From Spirochaeta sp. UBA2779 (GTDB lineage: Bacteria > Spirochaetota > Spirochaetia > DSM-2461): a stretch of 19,143 nucleotides of DNA. Shown piece by piece: positions 1 to 8,568 of the stretch. Position 1 is the first letter of the stretch; each line of letters begins with the position of its first letter. A program made the translations under genes and the position numbers. The notes under the pieces were generated by a model. That model had not been told where the DNA came from. It ran no database searches and saw only the letters and a list, made by a program, of their open reading frames with translations. Where the stretch lies: positions 1 to 19,143 of the forward strand of contig DEIH01000060.1 in NCBI GenBank assembly GCA_002352375.1. Reading direction: 5' to 3'.

Positions 1-1329
1 TTCGCCGTCCCGTGCAGTATCGGAGGGGGTGAATCCCAGGGTAGCTGTATTCGTATTTGCCGTATGAGTCCATGTGATATTTTCAGGAGTATTGTCATTG
101 GGTGACGTGTTGTTGTCCGAAATCTCGATGGGATTATCTGCAATTTCCGGAAGAACTTCCGAGAAGGTGATATCAACCTGAATCGGAGAGCTGCCGACTG
201 TGATATCGCTGTCTGGCGATTCAATCCGTGGATCCGAGGTGCTTACCAGCCAGGATACTTCATCATTGCCGCTATCAGGTGTGCCACCAGCGGCATCCTG
301 GAGGTTGGGATATTCGATTGTCATTGCCCAGCCGTTTGAATCATCCAGATCGGCGGCGGCCTGATTGGTATCCGAATCTATGTAGGTGAATGTGAGACCG
401 ACTGTATTTTCGATAAGGTTCCGCCCGACGTAGTTTACTTCATCAGCGATGCCAGCACCGTTAGAGACGGCTTCGCCGCTCATGAGTTCCCAGTTTCCCG
501 GAGTCTGGGCTAATGAAATATCCAGGGGGCGGGAAAAGGGAATCCGGATAGGGTTTCCAGGATAGGTGCTTAGAGGGAGGGGAGGTGAGTCAGGCAGAGC
601 ATAGGGCGGATCATAGAGAGGAGGAGATGCGTGTCTGAACAGGGGGGTTAGAGGGTTCCGGAGGTTAAGACACCGTGCTGCAATGGCATTTGACCAGTTC
701 GTGATATCTCCGAGTGGGAAGCTTGTTCCCGGAGGGAGGCACAGTGATACGGCCAGTGGATCGTTTGCCCTGCAGAAATGCCATTTATCGCTAATTTTCT
801 CATCAGTACCGAGAATATAAGCCCACATCTGGTAATCCGAACCAATTGAATCACTAAAACATGGACCAGTCCCGCCATAATCATCAGTATCTGTCAGGAT
901 GTTGTTCAACCAGAGTTCTGAAATTGTACCATTGCTGTCTTTTAGAATGGGAATCTCCGAAAAATCATCGTCACCCATTGAATTATCATCAATAATCGCA
1001 TTGTAGACTTGGGAATTACTGGTTAGAGAGATAAAGTCTTCTACACCAGATGTAGGGTTATAGCGAAAACAGACAGCAATAGGTCTGATTTCGCTATCCG
1101 AAGAGATACCTTTCAGTATTTTAAGCCAGCTGCAGCCGACAGTGGTGTTATAGATATTGATAAAGAAGAGAACAAAGACTTTTCCGCTATTTTGGAGATT
1201 CTGCCGATAGGTGGAATTGAATACCAAATCATTACCATCGTTTACATTGTTCTCTGGTTCAACCGGATCGTCAATATAATGGTATTTTGCCAGGGTGAAG
1301 TCTGCGGGTTTTGTGCCGATCTGGCTCAT
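1..1329 (-). CDS. Thioredoxin-like (redoxin) protein with proline-rich linker and Ig-like domains, partial
   Basis: The frame is open from the ATG at 1329 to the left edge (443 codons, no stop), so the 3' end is missing. Residues 1-185 read like an AhpC/TSA-type thioredoxin fold. There is a GTKPADFTL opening, a GKVFVLFF strand running into a single Cys66 (VGCSWL) where redoxins carry CxxC or the peroxidatic Cys, an EIPILKDSNGTI stretch resembling the cis-Pro strand, and a WAYILGTDEKI strand. Residues 225-265 are very Pro-rich. Residues 258-443 look like bacterial Ig-like/SbsA-type modules (IRIPFSRPLDISLA; IQVDITFSEVLPE). A strong Shine-Dalgarno (AGGAGA, 1335-1340) sits 5 nt before the ATG and overlaps the upstream TAG stop. 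No signal peptide is visible, although the two upstream genes encode exported proteins. The reading frame and start are clear; the redoxin assignment is fold-pattern inference and enzymatic activity is doubtful with one Cys in the motif. Confidence 0.75.
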   Translation of the reverse strand, partial: MSQIGTKPADFTLAKYHYIDDPVEPENNVNDGNDLVFNSTYRQNLQNSGKVFVLFFINIYNTTVGCSWLKILKGISSDSEIRPIAVCFRYNPTSGVEDFISLTSNSQVYNAIIDDNSMGDDDFSEIPILKDSNGTISELWLNNILTDTDDYGGTGPCFSDSIGSDYQMWAYILGTDEKISDKWHFCRANDPLAVSLCLPPGTSFPLGDITNWSNAIAARCLNLRNPLTPLFRHASPPLYDPPYALPDSPPLPLSTYPGNPIRIPFSRPLDISLAQTPGNWELMSGEAVSNGAGIADEVNYVGRNLIENTVGLTFTYIDSDTNQAAADLDDSNGWAMTIEYPNLQDAAGGTPDSGNDEVSWLVSTSDPRIESPDSDITVGSSPIQVDITFSEVLPEIADNPIEISDNNTSPNDNTPENITWTHTANTNTATLGFTPSDTARDGE

Positions 1330-1334
1330 GATGT

Positions 1335-1341
1335 TCTCCTA
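1335..1341 (-). promoter_or_regulatory. Stop codon fused to Shine-Dalgarno (TAGGAGA)
   Basis: The TAG stop (1339-1341) of the beta-helix lipoprotein supplies the first bases of the AGGAGA ribosome binding site of the next gene. That gene's ATG at 1329 lies in the same frame, 12 nt on. This fixes the start and suggests termination-reinitiation coupling. Confidence 0.75.
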
Positions 1342-2880
1342 ATTGTTAATTCCGTAGGTACTCGAATAATTGTTGAATCCTGCGGGGTCTAATAGTTTCC
1401 CCGTTGTTCCGTTCGTGATATTAAGAGAATCATAATTACTCTGGGAAATATTATTTCCAGTGTCATGGTCTCTATACCAGTTGGAAGTTCCGGGATTTGG
1501 TATGGCAAAATCATTGTTGGTAAACGAAGCTGGATCCGACAAAGTAACAAACTCATATACTGCAAATAATGACGTATTCGGGTACTGTATAAATTTATTA
1601 TTGTTAATAACGGTACTATTACTGTAAAGGAGTATGCAGCCGCCGGATATCGGGAATTCGGCTGGATCCCCATCAGGGAGAGGTAAAACGGTAGGACCCT
1701 CTATTGTTATCCCGGAAATTGAACCTGAACCACCTTCAATAACAATACCAAAAGCATGTCCTTCTCCTTTACCCGATAACACACGATGTAGGATGAAATT
1801 ATTGCCTGTGACAGTAGGTGATCCACCGTCGTAAATATACATGCCGACACTTGAGCTCTGAGCATGTCCGGGGTTTATATCCGGGTTTTGTATTGCAGGT
1901 GATCCGCCTTCCACCAGTATGCCAAATGCATAAGAAGGCCCCCCTGTGCTTATCCCTTTTATCTTGATGTTTCTGAAAATGGGATCACCCCCTTGGGTAT
2001 GAATCCCTGCATGGACACCAGTGGCCGAGGCGTTTCCCCCGAGTTGAATGGTGATATTCTCAATAACCGGATTTCCGATTACCGATCCGCAGTATAGAAC
2101 TGAGGAAGGATTGTAAAAATCGACATCATCCGAATTGGATGAGTTAATCAATTCTGTTTCACCACTTGAACTCAATTCGGAAAAATCAGCATTGTAACCA
2201 CCATGCAAGGATACCTGATTGGCCAGATTTGCGACCCAGGCGGTTCCATAGTCGCAGCTCCCCGAATAAGCTCCCACAGCGATACGTACGGGAATAATTG
2301 TCCCGAGGGCCGGGTTATAAACACTGCTTACGGCGTTTATACCGTTTTGAATCGAATTGTACGGGAAGCGAACTGAACCATCTGGAGTATCAAGAGGGGA
2401 GTATTCTTTTACGCAGATTTCGTATTGAATATCAAAATCAATCGACAGGGCTTTGACGGTTTTCCCTGTGCTGGAAGTTACTGAGAGGATGAGTGTTTTA
2501 CTGCCTTCCGGCCAGAGTCCTCCGATTGCGTTGGGACTCAGATTAAGGGTGTCGTAACCTTGGCCGGATGTAGATGACCAATCAATGGGAACAATATCTG
2601 ATTCGCTGATACCTAACGTACCACTCAGAACAAGAGAGTTGATATTCACCCCTTCGGCAAACACGATCCGAATCGTTTCATTTCCGGTAATCCAGTGTCC
2701 TGTTTCAGGTGAAACGGTGAATCCTAAAAGGTTTTTTTGATATTCTTCGTCCTGTTGAATAAAGGCACTCAGCAAATTTTCACAAGTGGTTAATGATAAT
2801 AGTGACGCTGAAGCGAGAAGTATCAGTACACCCCGCCGACAGGAGGTCAATTTTCTATTCAAATTCCTTAATCTTTCCAT
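1339..2880 (-). CDS. Beta-helix lipoprotein with N-terminal Ig-like domain
   Basis: The 513-residue protein has a basic N-terminus, a hydrophobic stretch 17-31 and a spirochaete-style lipobox ending LTTC, with Cys33 as the likely lipidated residue. Residues 51-152 resemble an Ig-like/SbsA fold (WPEGSKTLILSV). From about 160 the motif DTPDGSVRFPYNSIQNGI matches the opening of parallel beta-helix proteins of the DUF1565/pectate-lyase-like type. Short Gly/Asn-rich repeats follow to the C-terminus (GNPVIENITI, GDPIFRNIKI, GSPAIQNPDI, GSPTVTGNNF), consistent with helix rungs. No catalytic residues of a polysaccharide lyase can be assigned. The ATG at 2880 has GGGAGG about 7 nt upstream and overlaps the end of the preceding gene by 13 bp, so the two are translationally coupled. 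Probable role: surface or periplasmic lipoprotein for adhesion or glycan contact; function unknown. Confidence 0.85.
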   Translation of the reverse strand: MERLRNLNRKLTSCRRGVLILLASASLLSLTTCENLLSAFIQQDEEYQKNLLGFTVSPETGHWITGNETIRIVFAEGVNINSLVLSGTLGISESDIVPIDWSSTSGQGYDTLNLSPNAIGGLWPEGSKTLILSVTSSTGKTVKALSIDFDIQYEICVKEYSPLDTPDGSVRFPYNSIQNGINAVSSVYNPALGTIIPVRIAVGAYSGSCDYGTAWVANLANQVSLHGGYNADFSELSSSGETELINSSNSDDVDFYNPSSVLYCGSVIGNPVIENITIQLGGNASATGVHAGIHTQGGDPIFRNIKIKGISTGGPSYAFGILVEGGSPAIQNPDINPGHAQSSSVGMYIYDGGSPTVTGNNFILHRVLSGKGEGHAFGIVIEGGSGSISGITIEGPTVLPLPDGDPAEFPISGGCILLYSNSTVINNNKFIQYPNTSLFAVYEFVTLSDPASFTNNDFAIPNPGTSNWYRDHDTGNNISQSNYDSLNITNGTTGKLLDPAGFNNYSSTYGINN

Positions 2881-4913
2881 TCCGCCACCTCCCGGTAGTT
2901 AAGGGCTCCAGCCCGGGCTGTGCCGGTATCGCCGCTGCCCAGATAGGCATATTTTTGCGCCAGTTCAGGGTTTATATCCTTCAATTGTGTATAGATTTCT
3001 TTTACTTTCCCAAGATTTTCCATTTCGTATTGGGATTTGGCCAGACCCAGGAGGGCTCTGGAGCTGTTCGGAGAGAGTTTGAGGACGCGTTGATAGGAAT
3101 CGGCGGCTTTTCTGTAATCTCCGCTCAGGTAGAGAATATTGCCCAGGTTTACTATGGCCGGGATTGAATTCCTTTCAGCGGCTTTTTCGAATTGAATTTG
3201 AGCTTCGGGGTACAGTCCGTACCGAGCGTAGAGTAAACCCAGTCGGTTGACATCCCGGGGAGCTCCGACCGAGGAAACCACGGCGGCCTTGAGCTTGGTT
3301 TCCCGGTCGTCAATTTCCATTTTGATGAATCGGCGGTTTTCAGAAATGAAGCTATCCAGTATGGCTGAGGGTGATGGAATATCGACTTCACCGGCACTAG
3401 AGGCACCTACCGGAGCGTAAACATCCTGTGATTCTCTCACGGGCCAGAAATCGGCTCGACCCATTTCGTCGTTGTCCCGCCACTGTTTGGCTCCCATTAT
3501 CCAGGCATCCAGGAAACCTTCGGAAACCATTGTGGTTTCTATGGGCACCCAGACACGACCGTCACGGAATATCAGGTTGTCGGGATTCAGGAAGGTTTTT
3601 TTTGCTTCTTCGACTTCCAGATTCAAGGCGAATGCCATAAATATATGTCCTGGAATCGTAATGTAGGCAGTTTCGATGCCTACTGAAGAGAGAAGAGCGT
3701 TGTAGCAGGTTGAAAGGTCGTCACAGTCCCCGGCGCCGTAGTAAAGGGTTTCACCGGGATATTTCAGGTAATCCACGGCGAATTTATTCTGGGAGAGTTC
3801 GGCATAGGAAGATGAGGGGTCTATAACGTAGTTCAATCCCTGGAGTCCCAGGGCCTGAAACATGGCCATTCCGATGGAGAAATCCAAATTTACTGTCCGT
3901 CCGCCGTCTTCCCGGACTGTTCCGGCAATGGCGTTGGAGAATCGGATAACATCTGGATCGTTGGCGGTTACGAAGGCCGCGGCTTTACGGTCGTCGTCCC
4001 AGGTAATGGCATTTCTGTGGAAAAGTTCCAGGGTGGCTTGGGTTTCTGATCTTCGGTCTTCCCCCTGGTAACTGTAGTCGATGGTGATTCGAGCTGCGGC
4101 CTTATCTGATTCGGTGATATCCAGGACATCGGAATTAAAGAGGGCAAAGAGGGGAATGGTTTTGCTCTCTCCCTTTTTCATTTCCGGGATGACGGCTGAG
4201 AATTTGGGTTCGTCCATGTAGCGTTTGGCATAGAATGAAATTCGGATATCTTCGATTTTTCCACTCTCTTCATTGGAGATGGAGACTGCTCCGATAGGGC
4301 TTTCATCGTAGTATTTGTAGAAAACGGGGAATACCGGGTCCAGCTGAATGTTCTGATATTCGATTTTCGATCGGTTCGCGGCGCGTCCCGGGCTGTATGT
4401 TAGAGACAGGCCGAATCCGATGCCCTGGTAGAGGGGGTTGGGTTTTGAACTGACCACATGGTAGGTAACTCCCAATCCCAATGCGAATGCGGGGTTTACA
4501 GCGAATTGAATCCCGGCGTCCCCGCGGTAGTAGAGGCTTCCTCCACTCTCACCGGAGTACAGGCCAGTTCCGTATCCTGCTTCGATAGCTAAGGTTGCTG
4601 ACAATCTTGATTGGGCCGGAAGAACGGCTCCAATCCCGGCAAAGATAGGAATCAGGGAGAGATTTTCCAATGTGATGGCATTTTTTGAACTGAAATATCC
4701 TGCTCCAGCCCTGGCAAAAAGCCACTGGGCGAAGGGCATGCGGTAGTCTATGTTCAGTTCCGCACCCCCGCCGAAACCGAAATCTCCTGACATGGACCCG
4801 ATGGGTATAAGGGCTTGAGGGACGATAGCAATGCTGAGGCCTTCTTGAGCTCCGATGTTGACGAGGGGAATGATAATAAAAACGGCAATTAGAAAGAACA
4901 GAACTTTTTTCAC
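2868..4913 (-). CDS. Exported barrel-like / transglutaminase-like / TPR fusion protein
   Basis: This 681-residue protein starts with a cleavable signal peptide (hydrophobic 5-20, likely cut after GAQ or nearby). Residues 25-180 are Gly- and aromatic-rich alternating strands like an outer-membrane barrel domain. Residues about 380-465 carry a transglutaminase-like triad: Cys397 in GAGDCDDLS, His423 in IPGHIFMAF and Glu459 in VWVPIET. Residues 555-650 form two to three TPR-like helix pairs (AIVNLGNILYLSGDYRKAAD). In bacteria such domains act as cysteine proteases or peptide/isopeptide modifiers in the envelope; the substrate here is not known. The start is GTG at 4913, preceded by GGAGAG (rightmost bases near 4925), and GTG-AAA-AAA gives a typical signal-peptide N-terminus. 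It is the first gene of a minus-strand operon with the beta-helix lipoprotein and the redoxin/Ig protein. Confidence 0.85.
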   Translation of the reverse strand: MKKVLFFLIAVFIIIPLVNIGAQEGLSIAIVPQALIPIGSMSGDFGFGGGAELNIDYRMPFAQWLFARAGAGYFSSKNAITLENLSLIPIFAGIGAVLPAQSRLSATLAIEAGYGTGLYSGESGGSLYYRGDAGIQFAVNPAFALGLGVTYHVVSSKPNPLYQGIGFGLSLTYSPGRAANRSKIEYQNIQLDPVFPVFYKYYDESPIGAVSISNEESGKIEDIRISFYAKRYMDEPKFSAVIPEMKKGESKTIPLFALFNSDVLDITESDKAAARITIDYSYQGEDRRSETQATLELFHRNAITWDDDRKAAAFVTANDPDVIRFSNAIAGTVREDGGRTVNLDFSIGMAMFQALGLQGLNYVIDPSSSYAELSQNKFAVDYLKYPGETLYYGAGDCDDLSTCYNALLSSVGIETAYITIPGHIFMAFALNLEVEEAKKTFLNPDNLIFRDGRVWVPIETTMVSEGFLDAWIMGAKQWRDNDEMGRADFWPVRESQDVYAPVGASSAGEVDIPSPSAILDSFISENRRFIKMEIDDRETKLKAAVVSSVGAPRDVNRLGLLYARYGLYPEAQIQFEKAAERNSIPAIVNLGNILYLSGDYRKAADSYQRVLKLSPNSSRALLGLAKSQYEMENLGKVKEIYTQLKDINPELAQKYAYLGSGDTGTARAGALNYREVAEWKD

Positions 4914-5012
4914 AGTACACTCTCCATCGCGTACACGAGGATTACCGGCTCTTAAAGATGCCTGATTGTTTCGGTGTTACCGGGAAAGCTCCATTTGGGA
5001 ACCTCTGTATAC

Positions 5013-5041
5013 ATTATCATGGAGGATATAGTAAACATCAA
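5013..5041 (-). promoter_or_regulatory. Candidate sigma70-type promoter for the envelope operon
   Basis: On the minus strand TTGATG (5036-5041) is separated by 17 nt from GATAAT (5013-5018). It lies in the 156-bp gap upstream of the GTG start at 4913 and would give a leader of roughly 90 nt. A second -10-like hexamer, TATACA, lies at 5006-5011 with a poorer -35. Motif match only. Confidence 0.5.
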
Positions 5042-5069
5042 GAAAAATGCATTTGGAGCGAGTTCGGGT

Positions 5070-6794
5070 TTATTTAGTATCGTGCCTGAACGAACCATCC
5101 CAGTCATCTGAAGGCGGGGTTTTAAGAAACTCAAGTGTTCTTTCAAGAAATATCCGGGCAGGGCGGTCATCAGGATAAGCTTTTAATGTATTCAGGAATT
5201 CTTTCTGTGCTCCCGGGAAATTTCTATCGTAGTATTCTTTCTGCCCGGCGGCAAAGGTTTCCCAGACGACACTTTTATCAGATGCAAGCTCTCTGGTAAC
5301 CGAATAAATCGGCATGGGCATTGAACTGCCCTTAACCAGAACCTTATCCAGAAGCCTGGCTTCAACTTTCCCTTTAATTCGCCTTCTGACTGTTTCAGAT
5401 ATAATAAGAGGGATACCGTAGTATTTTGTAAGTCCTTCCAGTCTCGATGCCATGTTTACCGGTTCACCGATTACCGTGTAGTCCATTTTCTTTTCAGATC
5501 CGATATTTCCGGCTGTAACCCCGCCGTAATGAATTCCGATTCCTATTTTGAATGGCCGGATACCAAGGTGTTCCTGTTCCATGTTGAACTCATGCAGTGC
5601 TGTCAGCATATCCAGTCCGGCAAAGACCGATTGAAGTACATCGTCTTCCTTCTTCTCCGGAGCTCCAAAGAGTGCCATGATGGCATCTCCGATATACTTA
5701 TCTGTCATGCCGCCATAATGATCGATAACATCAACCATCTTCCCGAAATATCTGTTCAGTGAATCAACCAATTCCTGGGGTGCCATTTTCTCGGTGATGC
5801 TGGTAAAACTTCTGATATCGGACATCAGGATTGAGACAAACTGATTTTCTCCGGTTAAAAGTTCCTGTCCCACCCTTTTTATATTCAAGTCGATAACCGA
5901 CTGGGGCACGTATTTCTGGAATAAGACTCGGAGGTTCTGTTCTCGTTCTTTGGCTTCTTCCGTTTCCTTCTGGGCGAGAAGGGCTTTCCGGTGTGCAACT
6001 ACGGCTCTCAGAGCGAAATTTTTCACATCAACATTAGCTTTGTCCAGACTATCTGTCATCATATTAAAGGAATGTGCCAGACGACCGGTTTCATCTTTAT
6101 ACATAATCGGAACCCTGGTTTTAAGATCCATGGTTTCAATGATACCTTCGATTGCTTTCACCATGCCTTCCAGGGGTTTGGCAATAAGACCTGTTGCGAC
6201 GAAGAGAAAGATTAAGGCTAAGGTAAGTGATATTGCTCCGATTACTCCGATGAGAATGGCTATACGGGTTACAGGACTGTAGAAACTATCCCATACCTCG
6301 GTGACATAAAAGGTCCATCCCCATGGCGCAAAGCTATCCACATAGGCTACCCTGCGCTGGTTATTCAGCTTCAGTGAACTGGTCCATTCCCCCCCATGTA
6401 GTGGTGGATCGCCGGTTAATTCAGGATAGAATTTCGATTCCCCAGATTCAGCATCAGAGGTCATCATCACATTCCCTGAAGAATCGACGGCGAATATGAG
6501 TTCAGTGGAGGAACGGACCAGACTGGCGGCGAATGTGTTAACCGCTCCCCGGGCTGCCTCAATATACTCCTGCTCGGTGTCCAGGTTGTTGTCGGTCAAC
6601 AAACTCCACTGACCATCCATGTAGTCGATTAATGTTTGTGATTTAAAGCGTAAAAAATCTGAAGCGACGGCGGTTATTCCGTTTCTTGCCGATAAATAGG
6701 ATACAAGGGCGGCCATTATGAGAGGCGCTATGATAAGAGGTAGTACAACCAGAATGAATTTCGGACGTATATTCACTTTACATTTATCGGACAA
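5070..6794 (-). CDS. Membrane-bound class III adenylate cyclase with extracellular sensor and HAMP domain
   Basis: The 574-residue protein probably makes cAMP from ATP in response to an extracytoplasmic signal. The order is TM1 (about 13-35), a periplasmic Cache-like sensor (37-175, with a FAVDSSGNVMMTS strand typical of that fold), TM2 (178-203), HAMP (200-255, RVPIMYKDETGRLAHSFN), a short coiled coil (260-290) and a class III cyclase domain (about 315-500). The metal-binding aspartates are D326 (MSDIRSF) and D370 (YIGDAIMALFG). K366 and D438 are the usual ATP-selecting pair. N447 and R451 (VNMASRLE) stabilise the transition state, so the site looks complete. The C-terminus (505-560) resembles one TPR-like helix pair. 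The start at 6794 is a TTG with no obvious Shine-Dalgarno; a GTG at 6776 (Val7) is the alternative. Confidence 0.92.
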   Translation of the reverse strand: MSDKCKVNIRPKFILVVLPLIIAPLIMAALVSYLSARNGITAVASDFLRFKSQTLIDYMDGQWSLLTDNNLDTEQEYIEAARGAVNTFAASLVRSSTELIFAVDSSGNVMMTSDAESGESKFYPELTGDPPLHGGEWTSSLKLNNQRRVAYVDSFAPWGWTFYVTEVWDSFYSPVTRIAILIGVIGAISLTLALIFLFVATGLIAKPLEGMVKAIEGIIETMDLKTRVPIMYKDETGRLAHSFNMMTDSLDKANVDVKNFALRAVVAHRKALLAQKETEEAKEREQNLRVLFQKYVPQSVIDLNIKRVGQELLTGENQFVSILMSDIRSFTSITEKMAPQELVDSLNRYFGKMVDVIDHYGGMTDKYIGDAIMALFGAPEKKEDDVLQSVFAGLDMLTALHEFNMEQEHLGIRPFKIGIGIHYGGVTAGNIGSEKKMDYTVIGEPVNMASRLEGLTKYYGIPLIISETVRRRIKGKVEARLLDKVLVKGSSMPMPIYSVTRELASDKSVVWETFAAGQKEYYDRNFPGAQKEFLNTLKAYPDDRPARIFLERTLEFLKTPPSDDWDGSFRHDTK

Positions 6795-6812
6795 AAACCC
6801 GGGGAACGTGAT

Positions 6813-8537
6813 ATGAGCGGGTTATTTCGTCGTGCCAGAGCTCTAAGAACACGTATGGACCTGCTGGGCGAGCTGCAGAATGATGATCTGGTACTGGAAA
6901 TACCAGATGATGAGAAACAAAGTGTTCTCTCAGATATCGACAGCATGCTTAAAGACGATCGAATTCGTATGGATGAAGGTGCTTTGAGATTTACTCCGAA
7001 GAAGAAATCCTTTGTGCTGCCGTTGCTCCTGAATGTGGGCGCTGTTGTGATTCTGGCTGTTGGTGCTCTTTACATGTGGCGTTTCTTTAACCGGAGTGAA
7101 ACAGCTCTGGTAACACCCGATAATGTCCTGGAATCCGCTGAAGGACGAATTCTTGATAGATTACGGCAGGATGCTGAAGCGGAACTCGGGGCGAAGGATC
7201 GGGAAATCTCTGAAATAAAGTCACTCCTGGATAGTCTTGAAAATCAGAAATCCCTTTTGGCTGTTGAAACTGAATCAAAACTTGCCGAACGGGAAAAAGA
7301 ATTAAGAAAAGAATTCGATGCTGTTCTGGCTGCTGAGCAGTCCAGGCTTTCAGAATCCGGTATTACTGGAAACGATTTAACTGTTGCATTGGCCGCCTAT
7401 GAAGCGGAAGTACGTAACGGTTTTGAATCGGATCTATCCGATGCTCAAGCGGCTGCAGCTGCCGAGCAGGAGCGGCAATTAGCAGAATTGGATGCTCAGC
7501 GCAGTCAGTATGAAAATCAAATTCTGGCAGCTGATGCAGAACGTAATAATCTCCAGAGTGAATTGGATTCACGCAAGGCTGAACTTGCAGAGCTTGCCAG
7601 TATACAGGCGACTGAATCCAATGAGGCTACAAGGCAGCTGGATGAGCTCAGGGCTTTGCAGAATCAGGAGCAGAATGTTACTGCTCAAATTCTTGCGTTT
7701 TATGAGAGAGTAGGGTCGGCACGATCCGCGGATGACCCGGAGACGGCTATGGCCACTCTGGATTCCCTGGAATCGTACTTGAAGGAAGATGGTATTCGGG
7801 GAACAGGGGTTGTAGAAAGCCGTCGTGAAATTGACAGTTTTCTTACCGGAGCTCTCAGGCGGCTGATTGTCCTGGAAACTTCAAATATAACGCCAACCAC
7901 GATGGTAGATGATGAATCGGCTGAGATTCTCGCTGGGCTTGCAGCCGGTGCTGCTGCCGGAACTCGTCTTTCTGATGCCGGTAATATTGATGCAGCTCAA
8001 GAAGTCTGGAGAGAAGCCTTTTCGGCGATACCAGAATTGGAAGAAGCTTTTGACTCGGCTCTGGCCGGGGTGGATGCCGGGACTCTGACTGGTGCAGCTG
8101 TATTGACAGCCGCTCAGTTGTCGTCTGTTCGGGATGAAGGTTTGGCAGAGGGTTTACGTATCGGGCGATCTGAGACTGAGGCTGTCAGACAGGAAGGTTT
8201 TGATTCGGGCAGAGTTAGGGGTCTTGAGGAATCTGCTGAAGAGATTGATGGATTAGAAGCATTACTGGCTTCTGTATCTTCTGGACTGAAGGCTATTCAG
8301 GATCGGTATCGCGGGGCATTGGAGAAGAATGAGGATGTTGCCGGGGATTCCCGTAAACGTCTTTTGTCTCTGTTGGATACAAAGCTGACTATTAAATCAG
8401 AGCTTGATCCATCCCTCTATGACAGCCTGGATAATTATACTGATACCACTGGTGATATACGGGAACTTGAGGGACGGGAAGCGGTTTATGTGGAGATACT
8501 TGAGTATCTGTCTGAGCTGTCCATTGAGGCTGAGTGA
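6813..8537 (+). CDS. Single-pass membrane coiled-coil protein of unknown function
   Basis: I do not recognise the family. The 574 residues comprise a cytoplasmic N-terminal segment of about 66 residues with basic and acidic patches and one transmembrane helix (about 67-89, after KKK). A long Glu/Ala/Gln-rich heptad region follows (about 108-290), then an Ala/Gly-rich helical part (about 295-440) and a second charged helical stretch (about 450-520). There is no signal peptide, and the single helix after KKK suggests an N-in type II protein with the coiled coil outside the cytoplasm. The ATG at 6813 has GGGGAA about 6 nt upstream. It is divergently transcribed from the adenylate cyclase, with starts 18 bp apart, and converges on the CARDB lipoprotein gene with a 31-bp gap. 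The composition resembles the coiled-coil tail of the FecR/PEGA protein in this window, but no homology is claimed. Confidence 0.85.
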   Translation: MSGLFRRARALRTRMDLLGELQNDDLVLEIPDDEKQSVLSDIDSMLKDDRIRMDEGALRFTPKKKSFVLPLLLNVGAVVILAVGALYMWRFFNRSETALVTPDNVLESAEGRILDRLRQDAEAELGAKDREISEIKSLLDSLENQKSLLAVETESKLAEREKELRKEFDAVLAAEQSRLSESGITGNDLTVALAAYEAEVRNGFESDLSDAQAAAAAEQERQLAELDAQRSQYENQILAADAERNNLQSELDSRKAELAELASIQATESNEATRQLDELRALQNQEQNVTAQILAFYERVGSARSADDPETAMATLDSLESYLKEDGIRGTGVVESRREIDSFLTGALRRLIVLETSNITPTTMVDDESAEILAGLAAGAAAGTRLSDAGNIDAAQEVWREAFSAIPELEEAFDSALAGVDAGTLTGAAVLTAAQLSSVRDEGLAEGLRIGRSETEAVRQEGFDSGRVRGLEESAEEIDGLEALLASVSSGLKAIQDRYRGALEKNEDVAGDSRKRLLSLLDTKLTIKSELDPSLYDSLDNYTDTTGDIRELEGREAVYVEILEYLSELSIEAE

Positions 8538-8568
8538 TAATATTCCGGCTGTTTATTGACTCATGACA

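Noticed and set aside
648..884. Minus-strand 78-codon frame
   Set aside because: It lies in another frame inside the open 443-codon redoxin/Ig gene, which has a good ribosome binding site.
2793..3167. Plus-strand open frame of 124 codons
   Set aside because: It is antisense to the operon of the transglutaminase and beta-helix genes, with no supported start.
5050..5069. Palindrome AAATGCATTT-like sequence near 5045-5055 as a terminator for the cyclase
   Set aside because: It has no loop or GC stem; the T-run alone is not enough.
8538..8568. Terminator between the convergent coiled-coil and CARDB genes
   Set aside because: No stable stem or T-run is visible in the 31-bp gap.
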